From Halanaeroarchaeum sp051744605 (lineage in GTDB: Archaea; Halobacteriota; Halobacteria; Halobacteriales; Halobacteriaceae), in contig JBNJDE010000064.1 in the NCBI GenBank assembly GCA_051744605.1, forward strand, positions 1 to 13,336: a DNA stretch of 13,336 nucleotides, given 5' to 3'. The notes under the pieces are model-generated. The model saw only the letters and a program-made list of their open reading frames with translations, made no database searches and was not told the origin of the DNA. The translations under genes and the position numbers were made by a program. Positions 12,759 to 13,336 of this stretch are shown here, in pieces; position 1 is the stretch's first letter; every line of letters begins with the position of its first letter.

Positions 12759-13336
12759 ATGGGGTTGTTCGGCACCGACAGACGCGTGCTCGTCCTGGCG
12801 TTCGCCCGCATGGCGGACGCGCTGGGCAACTCGTTTCTCATCGTCGTCCTGCCGTTGTACATCGCCTCGGGCCAGATATCGATCGAGGCGATCGTGGGCA
12901 CGACGATCCCCCTCCTCGGCGTCCCGGTTACCGAATCGCTGCTCATCGGACTCGCGCTGTCGCTGTTCGGCTTCCTGAACAGCTTCTCCCAACCGCTGAC
13001 GGGCCGGCTCTCCGACCGCTTCGCGAAGCGGAAGGCGTTCATCCTCGTCGGCCTCGTGTTGCTCGGGCTCGCGAGCGGGGCGTTCATCTTCGTCTCCTCG
13101 TACTGGGCCGTCGTCGTCCTGCGGGCCCTCCAGGGGATCGGCGCGGCGTTGACCATCCCAAGTACCGTTGCGCTGGTCAACGAACTCGCGACATCGGCCT
13201 CCGAGCGGGGCAATAACTTCGGCGTGTTCAACACCTTCCGGCTCATCGGCTTCGGATTCGGGCCGATCATCGCCGGCGTCGTCATCGAGTGGTGGGGCTA
13301 CCACGCGGCGTTCGCCGTCGCCGTCGCGGGCGCGTT
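12759..13336 (+). CDS. MFS transporter, N-terminal part (cut by window edge)
   Basis: Secondary transporter of the major facilitator superfamily; the substrate cannot be told from this fragment. Translation from ATG at 12759 gives 192 residues with no stop. Hydrophobic segments lie at about 9-36, 57-80, 93-113, 116-141, 155-177 and from 181, matching the first six helices. Motif A follows helix 2 as TGRLSDRFAKRK (81-92), motif B-like RALQGIGAA is at 122-130 in helix 4, and a glycine-rich GFGFGPIIAG in helix 5 resembles motif C of drug/proton antiporters. An unusual extended segment (about 37-57) separates helices 1 and 2. It diverges from tfs with 115 bp between the starts. No Shine-Dalgarno is visible. 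Drug or sugar export and other roles remain open. Confidence 0.88.
   Translation, partial: MGLFGTDRRVLVLAFARMADALGNSFLIVVLPLYIASGQISIEAIVGTTIPLLGVPVTESLLIGLALSLFGFLNSFSQPLTGRLSDRFAKRKAFILVGLVLLGLASGAFIFVSSYWAVVVLRALQGIGAALTIPSTVALVNELATSASERGNNFGVFNTFRLIGFGFGPIIAGVVIEWWGYHAAFAVAVAGA

Noticed and set aside
12332..13285. 317-codon minus-strand frame including tfs
   Set aside because: Only its last 103 codons are the zinc-ribbon protein. The upstream part is antisense of the MFS transporter, and a TATA box lies right before the ATG at 12643.

Overview
The window looks like chromosomal DNA of a haloarchaeon (class Halobacteria). The evidence is high G+C, strong preference for G/C at third codon positions, proteins very rich in Asp and Glu, mostly leaderless-looking starts with a TATA-like element 25-30 bases upstream, and archaeal families (NAC, transcription factor S, archaeal TrmI, PurN-PurH fusion). 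Nothing points to a recent mobile element, phage, tRNA gene or CRISPR array. All identifications were made by reading the translations, without a database search.

Left end (1-3047): two purine genes diverge from a 166-bp intergenic region. On the minus strand is a PurN-PurH fusion (GAR transformylase plus AICAR transformylase, cut by the window edge). On the plus strand is purB (adenylosuccinate lyase). The shared upstream region carries three short direct repeats that could be a purine operator.

Centre (3054-8700): a six-gene minus-strand lysine operon, transcribed dapA-dapB-dapD-lysA-dapF-dapE. It encodes the succinylase diaminopimelate route from aspartate semialdehyde to lysine, except the aminotransferase step (DapC). 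All five junctions are 4-base start/stop overlaps (four ATGA, one GTGA), which implies strong translational coupling. The operon ends 6 bp from the end of convergent purB.

Right of centre (8701-11856): a 293-bp divergent region holds a 26-bp inverted repeat around a TATA-like element. It is followed by five plus-strand genes: a small metallophosphoesterase, a NYN-domain putative RNase, a PUA-domain protein resembling the C-terminus of archaeosine transglycosylase, the archaeal nascent-polypeptide-associated complex protein, and TrmI (tRNA m1A methyltransferase, overlapping NAC by 4 bases). The last four form an RNA-handling and translation neighbourhood.

Right end (11857-13336): a 475-bp non-coding region is the most unusual part of the window. 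It contains two competing long inverted repeats, then eight hairpins at a pitch of about 25-35 bases. Seven of those eight have exactly three-base loops. Arm sequences differ from hairpin to hairpin while the architecture is kept. T5 tracts follow two of them. This looks like an undescribed structured RNA or a palindromic element array. It is followed by tfs (transcription factor S, minus strand) and, diverging from it, the first 192 codons of an MFS transporter cut by the window edge.
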